Below, piece after piece: positions 15,156 through 26,345 of a stretch of DNA of 64,000 nucleotides. The notes beneath the pieces were generated by a model that saw only the letters and a program-made list of their open reading frames with translations, ran no database searches and was not told where the DNA came from. The DNA is from Ceratothoa steindachneri (taxonomy: Eukaryota; Arthropoda; Malacostraca; Isopoda; Cymothoidae), in assembly GCA_963969495.1 (NCBI GenBank), contig OZ018319.1:204895405-204959404 (forward strand), written 5' to 3'. The number at the start of each line of letters is the position of its first letter. Position 1 is the first letter of the stretch. The position numbers and the translations under genes are program-made.

Positions 15156-16066
15156 TGTCAGCGAGAGAAGTTAGCCTCCCCTTCCCCCTCCTCGAGAGCC
15201 CAACGACTACCTGTGGCGCCTGAGAAATATTCACCTGCACGGCCAGATAACCCCGAGGGAGAAGCGAGAAATTTCTCGTGACCGCGTGATCCGTTTGGGT
15301 TCCATTTCTTCCCTGTCTCATCGCCTGATCGGCGCCAAACCTATATAGCGTCGAAAACCTTCGCGCGATCCGGGGATATGCTCGCCGAAAATACTCCCAC
15401 ACACACTGGCGCGCCAAGTCTAATGAGATCACCGTCCCCCCTTTGGGGGGCCTCCGCCGACGTACAGTCTCTTACGCACTGTCCCGCCCCTCACCGGCTT
15501 CCAGGTACAAACGCGACGCGTCACCTCTACCCGGCTTTGCTCGTACCTAAAGCCAGAGTTCCCGCTCGAAACACAATAGACACGGACAGGCATCCATCAC
15601 TTCGTTCTCTTCTGCAGTACTCCCTCGTTGATTTTTCAATGAGGTTAAAGAAGAAGAAATTTTGCAAGTGGAACTTTGCACCGCCCCGCGTAGTCGTCGT
15701 ATCCAATGCATCCAGTCAATTAGGCGTTAAGTGAGTCTCCCCGTCATTTTTACTCTCCCCCATCCCTTTTCTCTGAAAGTAATCACCGTACATCCTCTCT
15801 CGGACTCTCGTCCCCGTCGAGTCCTCTGTCTCCCTCCCCCCATTTGGTGACCCGGGTCTCATCTTATTTGTCATTTATTTACTTTTCTAAAATAATATTT
15901 TCTTTGTATATAGTAAAATTTGTCTATAATCAGTTTCTCTAATTCAATAACCTCTAAGAATGGATTATTTAGGCCAACCGCCCTCGATTTTGATTAGTTC
16001 ACCCTCTGACTGGGATCTCTATCCCCATTTATGGCGTGCTTCCTTCTGTGGGGTCATCCAACTGCA
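15156..16066 (+). repeat. 3' LTR of the Gypsy element
   Basis: Begins TGTCAGCGAGAG and ends ...CCAACTGCA. It is longer than the 5' LTR mainly through a block near 15695-15800 absent upstream. Shared blocks and order establish the pair. Confidence 0.8.
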
Positions 16067-16071
16067 CCCAT

Positions 16072-17480
16072 GATGCTGCTAACTCCTGTATAGATAAGTG
16101 TTAGTTGTAGAGCGTCTATGGCTGCCTTTTATCTTAACGCCATTGCAGTGGGTTATTTTGCATGTATTTGGGTGTATGTGGGGTCTCTAGTGAGTCTCCT
16201 CAGCTGTTTTGTTAAACGCGTGTCGATGTTTGCATTTAGTAGGGTGACTCAGTTCTTTTCATGCAGTGTGGACATGAATATGTAACGAGGCGATCGACAT
16301 GCACGGTTAAAAGAAAAGTTCTGAATCAGTTGTGCTTTTCTCCTCAATATGTGACTTGCGGCTGTTAGTGTGATTGATGGGTATATATGCAGTGGAACAG
16401 CTATTGTATTTAAATGTTGGCATGTAGTGATCACGCACACCGTAGAGCGTCGTATGTAGCTTCAGAAAATTTGTGGTAAAGAGACACTTGTCCTTATATT
16501 CTGTCTTCTCGTTCAGTATCATCTGTGTATGGTTCGCGAGTCTGTCTGAGATTCGAACGGAGAAGAAAATAATCTCTTCCTCAGCTTAGGACAATATGTG
16601 TGTATGCATTTTTTGAGTGGATGTGGGTTGTCATTGGCGTACATTATGAATAATGTTGGGTGTCAGTTCGTTTTCCTGGGGTCCGCTGTGAATTGGTGTG
16701 ATATTGTATTGTGTTGCTGTATTTTATGAGGCAGGTGTAAGATGTTTTTATTCAGAGAGGGAGCTAGGTATTGCTGACTAGTTTCCAACGAAGTCCTTCA
16801 TGTCACATATTATCGAAGGTTTTCTTCACGTTCTTGACAGTTTTTTGTTGTGACTGTCGTGCTTTGGGTATTATGTTGTGAACGATGGTCACAAACTCTT
16901 GAGTTAACTGGCCTCTCTTGAAATAATATTGGCAGGAGAAAAACCAGCCATTCTTTGCCAGAAAATTCCAAAGCTAGCTGTTGACCATACGCTCAAGTAT
17001 TTTTCCCAAGTGCTCTAATAGTGCAATAGGTCTATAGTGGTTTTGCGAGTTTGTTTTTTTTTGTGTGTAGTAGTAAGTTATGTGATGTTATAAATATTTA
17101 GGGATGATGTCAAAATGTGAGTGAGGCGTTGAATATGTGTGTAAGTGTAAGGAGAATGTTTCATAGGAGTGGTTTTATCATTGAAGCTGGAAGGCCGGGA
17201 GGGCCGGGGGCGCACTTTGGTGTACTTTCGATGTAGTGTTTTGTTTCTTCGATTGTCATAGGAGCGGTTAATGTAATAGAGTTATCGAGCAGCTCAATTT
17301 GTATCAAAGGGACGGGCTCAAACTCACCAGCATGAAGCTAACACCATTCACTGACTTCCTGGAAGTGCTGTTGCGTGTGTGGTTTGGGTGCGTTATGTGT
17401 GTACACCATGTCTCAATGGGATCTGAATGGGTTGAAGATGTCGTTACTGTTGGTGAATATTCGGTTAGTGTGTAGTAGGG
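16072..17480 (-). pseudogene. LINE reverse transcriptase relic (copy A)
   Basis: Minus-strand translation gives, from 5' to 3' of the element: CAPGPPGLPASMIKPLL (near 17200), LEHLGKILERMVNSQLW (near 17000) and YYFKRGQLTQEFVTIVHNII (near 16890-16930), followed by a truncated DxxKxFD palm block (KNVKKTFDNM, near 16820). Further 3' are only degraded frames to the Gypsy border at 16066. Many stops and frameshifts are present. The APGP and LGKILE blocks are typical of Jockey/CR1-type LINEs. A second copy of the same family lies immediately beyond in opposite orientation, and both lose similarity near 17480-17720. Confidence 0.7.
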
Positions 17481-17719
17481 TAACTGGTTTGGGTAGGTCC
17501 GTGCTGGGAAGGGCTGGGGACAGTGGAAGGAGAGGAGGATATAGTGGGAGAGGTGTATGGGGAGAGAAGAAGAGGGGTAGAGGCTCCGGATCGAGCTGAG
17601 GCAGAAACCAACGGAGTGAGGAGAGCAAGAAAGGATAAAGGGCGAGTGGTGAAGGAGGAATAACTAGATAACGATGAGACAGGTAGGAAACAAAACACTA
17701 CATTAAATTAACACCAAAC
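17481..17719. other. Purine-rich junction between two LINE relics
   Basis: G/A-rich on the plus strand (GGAAGGAGAGGAGGATATAG and similar). It separates the head-to-head LINE copies and shows no coding signature on either strand. Confidence 0.4.
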
Positions 17720-19610
17720 GCGCCCCCAGTCCCTCCGGCCATTATATTACACCCCCTTCTCCAAACCCTCATCCCTACACACATATACACCTATTCAATG
17801 CTTAACTCATCTCTGGTTACTTCCCAAAACCATTCAAAATTTCACAAAACATACTACTACACAAGAAATTCAAGATTCCAAGCACCCAAACACTTTCAGA
17901 CCTATTGCTCTGTTCGAGCACTTGGGGAAGATAGTTGAGCGTGTGGTTAACAATGGTCTCCAGATTTTTCTAGAGGAGAAGAACGAGTTCTCTCCCTGTT
18001 AATGTGGCTTCTAAAGTGGCTGGTCCATTCAAGCGGTTGTGACAATCGTTCACAACATAATACAGAAAGCACAACAGAAAATACTTTTCATCAGTAAGGA
18101 CGTAGAGAGGTCTTCGATAAGGTATGAGAATTCGTTCCAAACTATCCAATAATACGAAACTCCCTCGCTGCACCAGAAGGCTTCTCTCTCAATACCTCAC
18201 AGACCAAAGGCGTCACATAAAATACAATACCACAACATCACGCGCAAGCGTACTCCAAGGTAGCGTACTGACACGCACATTCTTGATAATGTAAACCAAC
18301 GACACTCCACGCCCACCCGAAAACTGTGGATGCGCACTCTTTTCTATGCCGACCACAAGACCATTCTGATCCAAGACCAGGTACCAAACAGAATCTCACG
18401 TCATGCACAAATAGTATGAAAATAAGGGCTTCATAGCATCCTCAGAAGACACAAATGACATTCTATGGCGCTAACGATCAAAACATGCACAACATACAAA
18501 TACGCACACACTCGACAGCCCCAAACCACCCAGACCAAACTAGACTCATATATCTTACACAAAATTCACACATACACCAGACAATAATGCAGGCAAAAAC
18601 AAAACAATAACAAGAATTTGCAGAGGTTCTATCCTACCAGTCTTAATATACAACTACACTTATAATTAACTTCCCATATACTCTTCAATAACACTCGTAG
18701 CTGCGAGTTATACAATATAGATGGAGGCACAGTGCATTCAGATCTCTGTTTAACACGACAGTTGGGGAAATTCTCAAGGGACCACACATACACCTAGAAT
18801 CACGCAAGACAATAGGTTGCGATGGCATTAGTGAAAGAAAACGAGGTAAGAAAAGTGAACGTCTCATACTCGTGCATAACGTCAAGAGCCCATGAACAAT
18901 GCAGCATCACGGGGCCCCCAAAAGCATCCAACAGCAGCTATAGCATAGAGGTGATGGCGTTATACGCGCACGATGCCAACATCGCCCTGCCAGGAACCTT
19001 CGCTCTTCCATACAACGAAGTGCTAAGAAAGAAGGGGACCAACAGGAACCTTTGGTTCCCAGTAAACCCCCTGCCGAATGATGTTTTAAAGTACTAAGTG
19101 GCTAGGAAAGGAAAAAGGAACAAATAGAAGGAAAATAAACAACTAAACCGAAAGGAAGTAGAAGCAGAGGAAACAAAGGAAGATATCGAAGAATCTACAG
19201 ACAAAGACAAAAACGAGAAAAGAAAAGAAGAAACTACCCAATTGCAAACAAATAAGGAAATCCCAGATGCCTAAAAACAAACAGCTAATAAACAAAGGAA
19301 GATATTTACGGATGACCAGGAACTCGACGCGATCCTGGAAGCAAAAGGAAATCAAAAAGCCGTTAGCCCACTAAACACTGAAGAAATAATGAAAAAAACG
19401 AGGAAGTAGAGAAAACGAAAAAGAAATTACAGAAGAGGAATAAGAAATTTCAAAAGGAGAGATAAACTTAAACTACTTACGACTCAACATAACAACTTTC
19501 CCGAAAAATGGACCAACCATAAAATCATAAAAAGGATGGAAAAGGGAATTTATAAGTGGCGATGCTCATCACACCAAGTAAATTCTCAACTAACAAAAAC
19601 AGTGTGATGC
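17720..19610 (+). pseudogene. LINE reverse transcriptase relic (copy B) with charged C-terminal frame
   Basis: Plus-strand translation reads RPIALFEHLGKIVERVVNN (17900-17960), a GF..GWSIQAVVTIVHNIIQKAQ block (18005-18075), a palm DVERS, SVLQGSVLTRTFLIM (18250-18290) and LFYADHKTILIQD (18335-18380), the last being the YADD catalytic box with one Asp replaced by His. From about 18822 one frame stays nearly open to 19610 with four stops; it becomes rich in Glu, Lys and Arg after 19130 (VEAEETKEDIEESTDKDKNE). That charged tail is not a domain I recognise and may be element C-terminus or a different sequence. The first half is the same family as copy A. Confidence 0.65.
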
Positions 19611-19916
19611 AGATAAACTTCAGAAAACTATGGAACGGAAAAAAATAGCATGAAAAAGAAGGTGAAAGAAAGAAAAAGAAAAGAAAAGAAAATTATTAAG
19701 GGAATAACGAGTACAAAAGAGGGGATTTAACCCAAGTTAAAAATATAATTTAAGAGATTAGCCAGATTTCTTGGCACCTATGCAGACCCATGCAAGTCTA
19801 AAACTCTCTGCCAATAACTTTCGCCACTCTCTTTTTTCATATCTTTTTTTTACAAAGTTTGCCGCATCTCACCATTTGGTCGCGAATAACATTTATTCGC
19901 GTGAATCGAACATCAG
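19611..19916. other. A-rich tract and possible PLE tail
   Basis: Purine-rich runs near 19650-19700, then AT-rich sequence leading into the terminal motif at 19917. A 61-codon frame at 19771-19956 covers it but is not convincing as protein. Confidence 0.35.
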
Positions 19917-19953
19917 TTCCCTGAAGAAGCTGGGCAACAGCGAAACCCAGGAA
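19917..19953 (+). ncRNA. Hammerhead-like PLE terminal motif
   Basis: TTCC (19917-19920) pairs with GGAA (19950-19953). Between them are CTGAAGA, a stem GCTG/CAGC with loop GGCAA, and GAAAC. Boxes and stems match the hammerhead layout, but one extra A sits between CTGAAGA and stem II, and the cleavage triplet position reads CCA rather than GTC. The (TA)n array at 20031 lies 78 bp downstream. Confidence 0.5.
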
Positions 19954-20025
19954 TAAAATTTTATCTGGAATTTGAGTCTTCTCATTCATTTTCTCTTTTC
20001 CTCATCACATTCGTAATTTAAAGTC

Positions 20026-20030
<5 letters not shown>

Positions 20031-20085
<55 letters not shown>
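20031..20085. repeat. (TA)n array
   Basis: 55 bp of TA dinucleotides. On the left is a plus-strand PLE-type tail. On the right the minus strand carries CTGAAGATGATTAAATTGCC (ending near 20232), possibly a second, inward-facing tail. Confidence 0.9.
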
Positions 20086-20090
<5 letters not shown>

Positions 20091-20538
20091 TTAAATTAAT
20101 TTTGATAAAAAAGTAGCGGTATCTGTTCATTAAATAAAGCTACAATTATCTATTCCAAAAATTATTTATTGAAGTAGTTGTAGCCAATTATGGTTATAAA
20201 TTTTTGGGCAATTTAATCATCTTCAGAACGGAGCTGTTCTGCAACGGGTCACAAGGAAATTTAACTTCTTTTTATAACGGCGGTAATGGTCAAAATAACT
20301 TCTCGGTTAAATTGAATTATGATTTAATACAATTCAAAGGGTTTTGTCTGCTCACATACCTATTATAAAAAAAAATGGGGAGTTTAAGTTTTTATCATTT
20401 GTTATTTCTGATTTATTCTATTTTACACACGATTGCGTACGAATATAAGAGAAAACTTTCTACATCCTATATTAAGAAATAATTCATTCCCATCTGATTA
20501 TACAAAAAGAATAATATAACAATATTTAAATAAGCGCA
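20086..20538. other. AT-rich sequence, no gene
   Basis: Contains the possible minus-strand PLE tail (to about 20240). The rest is AT-rich without signal. Confidence 0.35.
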
Positions 20539-20763
20539 TTGAATCTCCTAGATCTTTCATTAATATTTCCAAAATTACACTATATTGACTTGTTTAAAAA
20601 TGTATTCTCCTGTAATAGATTATGTGAGCAGAAACACCATAGAACTGTTTTTCACCCAAAAAATCCTATTCCTATTGGACACCGTAGCTATGGTGTCTAT
20701 TTCTTACGCTGTCCCAGTTGTAACAGCCAAATTTATATGGGCACATCTGTTATAGCTCTTTGA
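20539..20763 (+). pseudogene. PLE fragment entering the GIY-YIG domain
   Basis: A 74-codon frame ends HRSYGVYFLRCPSCNSQIYMGTS and then stops. GVYFLRCPSC is the GIY half and QIYMGTS the YIG half of the PLE endonuclease (usually YIGQT). The preceding residues (NRLCEQKHHRTVFHP) resemble the RT-endonuclease linker. Catalytic Arg and Glu regions downstream are lost. A second copy of this domain type lies at 857-1183. Confidence 0.7.
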
Positions 20764-21511
20764 CATATGGGCGCTAGTTTTCATATTGGTAATATATTCT
20801 AGAAAAAAGGAAAAAAAACTTTCAGTAAATGTAAATCTGAATTATAAATAAAAAATTAAAAATTTTTAACAAAATTTTAACCTCCGACGTTTAATAATTT
20901 TAGAATCTGTCAATATTTAGCATTAAATCGTAATGAAGATTCCAGCCAAAATCGGTAATATATTTTGACTCGCAGTAGTTAGTTGGTTGTTGTTTTTAAA
21001 AGACATCTAAATTATTTTGCTTAATTTATAAATAACTATTATAAATCTTTTATAATCATTTTCCTTCTGTGTTGAATCTAGAATAGTTCTTGCAAGTAGC
21101 AACTACCTATTTTTGCTACTTTAACTTTTACTTTGCTTTTTTTGCATTATTATATATATTTTAATGTTTAGGGGCGGGCCCAGGCAACAAACAGTAAGGT
21201 AATAAACAAAACAGGTGACAGTCAACAAGTCGATAAACAAAACCAGAAACAAATGACAACAAAAAATGGCGACATCGATCGCCTGTTAAAAATCTTAGCA
21301 AATTTTAGTGATTAATTAAAAATCTGCTTAAATTAAAATATATAGAACAAAACTTTATTTGTATATTTTTCAAAATGCGGCTATCTTTTTAATTTATATG
21401 CATACGCTTGTTTATTAGAAAGGAATTCTACTGTAACCAACGAACTTCAGTAGATCTTGGGACTCTTTTAAATTTTTCATAGTGAACTACGATGTTTTAT
21501 TCTCCTTTACC
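20764..21511. other. AT-rich sequence, no gene
   Basis: No recognisable coding or repeat structure, apart from A/T runs. Confidence 0.4.
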
Positions 21512-21880
21512 CTAAGATTTTTACATGGAGGGGTTCAGCCTTATGTTTCGATAGCTGCTGTTTACTGAATTAGTACAACTTTAGTGTTTTATTGTTCTTT
21601 TGATTACTTTGATACACCGCCGCCTCCCTTCTCTTTGCTAACCAGCGAAAAGAGTGACAGTCGGATAAATTTGCTATAGTAGAGTAATAGACCCATTTTC
21701 TTAGGATTCTTTACATTGAGGGGTTCTGCCTTATGTTACGATGGCCGCTGATTACCTAAACGAATACAGTTTAAGTGTTTGTTGCTCCTTTGATTACTTT
21801 GTTACACTGCTGTCTCACTTTTGTTTACTAACTAGCGGAGAGATTGATATTCTAGAGAGTTTGCTATAGCAAACTCAGAT
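21512..21880. repeat. Diverged tandem duplication, period about 190 bp
   Basis: Two units start at 21512 and about 21700. Shared blocks in the same order include GAGGGGTTC (21528 and 21718), CCTTATGTT, GATTACTTTG and TTTGCTATAG. The units differ at many positions, so the duplication is old. No coding potential. Confidence 0.7.
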
Positions 21881-23229
21881 ATTCCCAGTTCATCATAAGT
21901 AAAGTTGGATGCGAAGATTGATGGGCAAAGTCTGGCGTTTCAAATTCTCCTTCATTTTTGCTAATTTTAGCTTCATTACATCGAGATACATGTGTTAAGG
22001 TGGATTAGTTAATCTAATTCCATTGTATTATCATTGAATGTTATGATTGGTCTGCCATTGCTAGAGGTTCTTTGTTCACACTTCCATATGGGCTTGTTTA
22101 CTCTTTTTTTTCTTGTATACAAAACGCTTTTGTGAAGAAGTTTAATTTTACTTTTATTCGAGCTATCAAATTCGACCATGTGTGATCTGTTTGGAAATGG
22201 TAGCTAATGGTAATCTTTATCTACATCTAACTTTAAATACTACATTTTAGTTCTTATGGTTCTGGTACAAGTTTATCGTGCATTTATATTTATAATTTCT
22301 AGTTCTGGCATCTAGTTTATCCGTACATTTTATTGTTTTATTCTTTAAAATAAAAATATGTATTTAGTTGGTCTCAGATTAAAGCCGTTTTTAGTTAGAT
22401 TTTCTTTTTTAAGAAAAAAAAATGAGTACAGCCAACCTTTTTTTTTTTCAAATATATATATAAATAAAAAATAGGCCAATAATGTATATTTTCATACCTT
22501 AAAACTAAAATCGAATTTTAAAAATATTAATACTTTGATAAATAATCTGTGTTATTCTAGAATGCTTTGAAATATGAATTTGTAAAAAAAAAAATGCTTG
22601 CAACTGTGGTTAGGGAGACAAAAAGAAACCAGCTTAATTTAATCTCATCTCTTAACACATCGCATTTTTGCTACCTATATTTCCTAATAATTACCTATTT
22701 AACATTGTAAATTTGTTTTTCCTTTTTTTAACTCTCGCCTTTTTTACTGTTATCTTTGTAATTAGTCGCCCTCTCTCTGTTGCCTCAACTACCACCGAAC
22801 CATTATAATTTTGACCACCCAAAAATTTTATTTCACCTATATTTTTTGGTCTAAATAGTATTTTTAAGCTTTTCACGATTTTACAGTTTTATATATATTT
22901 TATTCTGAATAATTTCCGCCTTAAACATTGAACTCTTCCCTATACATCAGGTTTACCAATTTTTGTCCGAATGTCCAAGAATTGGTCAAAATATTAGAAA
23001 CTCAGCTAATTTCATTTTGTTTAAATGAACGCCATTAATATTACATAAAATTCCGAATGACTGAAAAAGCTTTTAGGATATGTAACAGACTATGATATAT
23101 TATTTTATGCTATAAACCTCATTTCATTTTATCAGAATTTAGTAATACTATATAATGATATAAAAGAACTCTGAGACTTTCAAAGGGAGCAAATTACAGG
23201 AACACGAATTCCTTGAGTCTCGATAACAA
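21881..23229. other. AT-rich sequence, no gene
   Basis: Poly-A/T runs and no motif. A 61-codon minus frame at 22691-22876 is Lys/Arg-rich and likely a by-product of composition. Confidence 0.4.
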
Positions 23230-24165
23230 AAACGTTCAAACTTTTAATGATTCCAGAGGAAAGGTTTTTAAGATCATGACTCGTCGTAGGAATCAGATAA
23301 GACAAGCTCCAGCACAAGAAACAGCAGTCAAAATAAAAAACTCAGCGGTAGAGGTCGTAGAATTAGTTCTAAAGCGCATATTGTTAAGAATCATAGGACC
23401 AGAGCTTAAACGGTGACTTCAAAACATCTAACAAGTTATGTTTCGACCAAAAACGTTAGTCAAGAGCTGTACAAAGCAAGATATTACGGAAAGGATGTAA
23501 TTGCGTAATCTTTGCTTACGCAAATTTATAAAGTCGTACAAGTGGTTATAGGCCAAAGGAATTGGACGAAGGAACAATGGAATAATTCGATATATTAATC
23601 TTACTAAACATTATTTCCATGTTTTGGCTGAATTTAGCTCTGGTTGACACCTAAAGGAGCTTACGGACCTGATTGTCACATTTAGGTATGCATGGAAGTG
23701 GATCAGAGATGATATGGGCAGCGATATCGTAGAATTCCCTTGGTCCAGTACCAATACTGCATAGGACGATAAATTCTCCTGATTATCTGTAAATTTTCGC
23801 TGAACATGGTTCAAACACTCTTTCCACTGGTGGTGGCATCTTTTAGGATGATGATGCACCTAGTCACACCTCTAAAATTATAAATAACTCGGTTTAAATG
23901 CATATAAATGACTAGAACAATTGTATCAATCCCTGCAATCGCCAGGTCTTAATATAATCGAGCATTTAAGAAGTTTATTGTAGCCAACTAAGGAGCCAAT
24001 TCCGTCCACCAGCATCTATGAAAGAGATGGAGCCGGTTTCGATTGATCAATTGGCTAAAGTTCCTCTAGAAACTGGCCGAAAGCTCTATAAATCTCTTTT
24101 CCTGACGTATTGAAGATGTTATTAATGCTAAAAGAACAGCAGCTCATATATAAAAAGTCATTAAA
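23230..24165 (+). pseudogene. Tc1-type transposase relic
   Basis: Tc1 transposases use a DDE/DD34E RNase-H-like core. Plus-strand fragments, in order: NWTKEQWNNS near 23556-23590 (the region before the first Asp), HGSGSEMIWAAIS and NSLGPVPILHRTINSPDYL (23690-23790, the conserved GG..V.VWAAIS stretch), DDDAPSHTSKIINN (23845-23885, second catalytic Asp region), NIIEHL (23950-23968, the NPIEHLW block) and PLETGRKLYKSL and INAKRTAAHI (24060-24150, the C-terminus). Several frameshifts and stops separate them. TIRs were not found. It is distinct from the Tc1 at 46.6-48.5 kb. Confidence 0.7.
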
Positions 24166-24256
24166 ACAATGTTTCTCTTAGTTTATCCAATCAGTGTAAG
24201 TCTTTTTGTTTTAAATCTAATGATTTCGGTCTTCTGGGTGGCTCTAGGCTAACTAA

Positions 24257-24260
<4 letters not shown>
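24166..24260. other. Short spacer
   Basis: No feature seen between the Tc1 relic and the (TA)n array. Confidence 0.4.

Positions 24261-24297
<37 letters not shown>
24261..24297. repeat. (TA)n array left of the fold-back unit
   Basis: 37 bp of TA dinucleotides. Confidence 0.9.
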
Positions 24298-24304
<7 letters not shown>

Positions 24305-24381
24305 CTGGTAATTGATTTGTTCCTTGGGAATCTGGTATGTAGCAGGAATATGAAGACCCAGGTGATTACACTAATCATTTA

Positions 24382-24440
24382 TTGGCCGGACGTTTCGGAC
24401 CTTGACCTTTACTAGGACCATCTTCAGATACTATGTCGAC
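24382..24440 (-). ncRNA. Hammerhead-like PLE terminal motif, left arm
   Basis: Minus strand: CTGAAGA at 24421-24427, then a stem beginning GGTCC and closing GGTCC, then CGAAACGTC, which includes GAAAC and a GTC triplet. One extra T separates CTGAAGA from stem II. Stem I pairing is weak in this copy. Confidence 0.45.
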
Positions 24441-25185
24441 TAAGGAGAAGTGGAAGGAACATTATTTGATAATAGTTAAAAGAATGGATTAAAAAAGCAG
24501 AAGAAGGCAAGTTAAAATAATAAAATTGACAATTGGGTTTGCCTCATAGGACTGGTGTTCCCATTTCTAAACCTGAAACCTCTTCCATCAGGCAACATTC
24601 AGAGTATCACCATCATCCTCTTAATTCTAATTCATTTACCATCTGATCTTCAGCCTTAACTTCTCTCAATTTGAAAATCTTAGAGTCACTGTATATCAAT
24701 AAAATAAAACCAAACCTAAATAATTACTGCTCCTCAATTAAACTATTCACAATATAACCAACCAACACTTCAATGGATTAACTAACTAACCGACCAACCG
24801 AATAAATTTCGTCAGTAGTTTTATATGTTTAGTTAGTTGATTTCTCAACTCCCACGATAAAGGTTAGTCACTTTGTTGATTCTGATTTGTTTTCGAGTTT
24901 TTTTGTTGTTTTTTACAATTTAATATAATAGGTTATTTTTTGTTTACTTCAGTAACTTTTAATATGTGATAATCAAGTCAATTTATGTTATAATTTCCCT
25001 TTCTATTATTTTTTTTTAAATCACACTGGGTAATATTATTTAATTCTATATATTGTTATTAGTGTTTTACTTTAATTTTAAAAATTGTCAATTTTATTAT
25101 TTTAACTTCCCTTCTTTCACTTTTTTAATGCATTCTTTTAACTATTATCAATTAATGTTTCAATCCCTTCTCATTAGTCGACATA

Positions 25186-25227
25186 GTCGCTGAAGATGGT
25201 CCTAGTAAAGGTCCAAAACGTCTGGCC
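25186..25227 (+). ncRNA. Hammerhead-like PLE terminal motif, right arm
   Basis: GTCG before CTGAAGA (25190-25196) can pair, with wobbles, with TGGC after the GTC triplet (25220-25222). The GAAAC box reads AAAAC here. Flanked downstream by (TA)n from 25271. Confidence 0.45.
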
Positions 25228-25268
25228 AAAAAAAGATTAGTGTGATCACCTGGGTCTTCATATTCCTG

Positions 25269-25270
<2 letters not shown>

Positions 25271-25323
<53 letters not shown>
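25271..25323. repeat. (TA)n array right of the fold-back unit
   Basis: 53 bp of TA dinucleotides directly after the arm end TTCATATTCCTGC. Confidence 0.9.
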
Positions 25324-25328
<5 letters not shown>

Positions 25329-26126
25329 AAGCAAATTTCTTGCCCTGGATGTTCTTAAGGAACATGTATAAGAAGTACCATTCTTTATTTACATTCGAGG
25401 GCCAGTATTTACCTTGATCTTAGCTGTGGAACTGGCAAACCTCTCCCCTGTAAAGAAGTCTGACCCGCCAGAGACCATATCATAATGTAAGATTGATTTT
25501 AATAGAAAAAAAGTGAGAGCTTTAGTTCTCATCCGAGTAACAGCTACCTTCGAGTCATTATTTATTCAATCTTACACAACTACATTAAATACAGCTTTAT
25601 ATTCCCTTCTTCTGTCATTAAAAAATAAAACCAGCCAACTTCAAACTTGCTCAGAAATTCTACAACCATCCTTTCTATAATTCTATCCCTTTTATAGTCC
25701 CTTCTAAGATGTTTTCCTCTACTCACTGATAACAGGTCTGTTCGACTATCTCCTTAGTTTATTCATCCATTTAATTATTTTGCCTGTTTATCATAACATC
25801 AAAGTTATTTCTACCTGTACTTTATTAGTATTTTAAAACCAACGCTTATAATGAGTAATTCAATAAATTTCCTTCTTCTTATTCTTTGTACTTTAACCTC
25901 ATGCCGAATATAATAGATATTTGCTAGATAATAGCGTCTTTACACTTTGATTTTAAATATTCTATTCCTTGACTTTCAATCATAATGATTCATTCTTTTA
26001 ACTACTTGTTCTCGTTCCTTTACAAGCGGTACGGAATCCACGTTAATCAGTTAGTCTCAACTTAGAAAAACGAAATCTTTTTAAATGATTGCAGATCCAG
26101 AGAAAACCCCATATAAATAATATACC

Positions 26127-26132
<6 letters not shown>
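25324..26132. other. AT-rich sequence, no gene
   Basis: No recognisable coding region or repeat. Confidence 0.4.

Positions 26133-26198
<66 letters not shown>
26133..26198. repeat. (TA)n array
   Basis: TA dinucleotides with one TTT interruption, directly adjoining a LINE tail. Confidence 0.9.
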
Positions 26199-26345
26199 GA
26201 TCATCATTATTGACCCGTTTCATCCCACTGTTGGGCCAAGGCCTTTCCAAGAACCTTCCCCCCGATCACGGTCCAAAACACTTTTCTGACACGTTTGTCC
26301 CCTTAGCAGATTTCTTCCCCCATCCTCTGCGCTGTCGTCTTTTTG
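26199..26345 (-). pseudogene. RTE-type LINE 3' end
   Basis: Minus-strand translation ends VLDRDRGEGSWKGLGPTVG then stop, followed by a TCATCAT-type short repeat on the plus strand and (TA)n. The plus-strand block CCACTGTTGGGCCAAGGCCT closely resembles the CCACTGCTGGGCATAGGCCT block that I know from the 3' ends of RTE-like LINEs in many arthropod genomes. Only the extreme 3' end is present, a normal result of 5' truncation. Confidence 0.55.

Larger units (their letters stand above)
11327..16066 (+). mobile_element. Ty3/Gypsy-type LTR retrotransposon, internally deleted
   Basis: A 4.7-kb element bounded by two diverged LTRs that both begin TGTCA and end CA. Possible 5-bp target duplications flank it: CTCAT (11322-11326) and CCCAT (16067-16071), one mismatch. 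The internal order is gag with a charged N-terminus, zinc knuckle, protease and integrase zinc-binding domain, the Gypsy order. RT, RNase H and the integrase core are absent: only about 270 bp separate protease and integrase. A purine-rich tract AGGATGGAAGAA directly precedes the 3' LTR, as expected for plus-strand priming. The marked divergence between LTRs implies an old insertion. Confidence 0.85.
24298..25270. mobile_element. Fold-back unit: two outward-facing PLE tails between (TA)n arrays
   Basis: Arms of about 200 bp (24340-24530 and 25075-25270) are inverted copies: CAGGAATATGAAGACCCAGG on the left matches CCTGGGTCTTCATATTCCTG on the right, and TTGATAATAGTTAAAAGAAT matches its complement near 25135. 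Each arm carries the hammerhead-like PLE terminal motif, facing outward, and each side is flanked by (TA)n. The 545-bp middle has no coding signal. The left copy has about 45 bp of extra sequence between its end and the array. PLEs are known for inverted partial copies, so this may be one insertion event. Confidence 0.6.
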
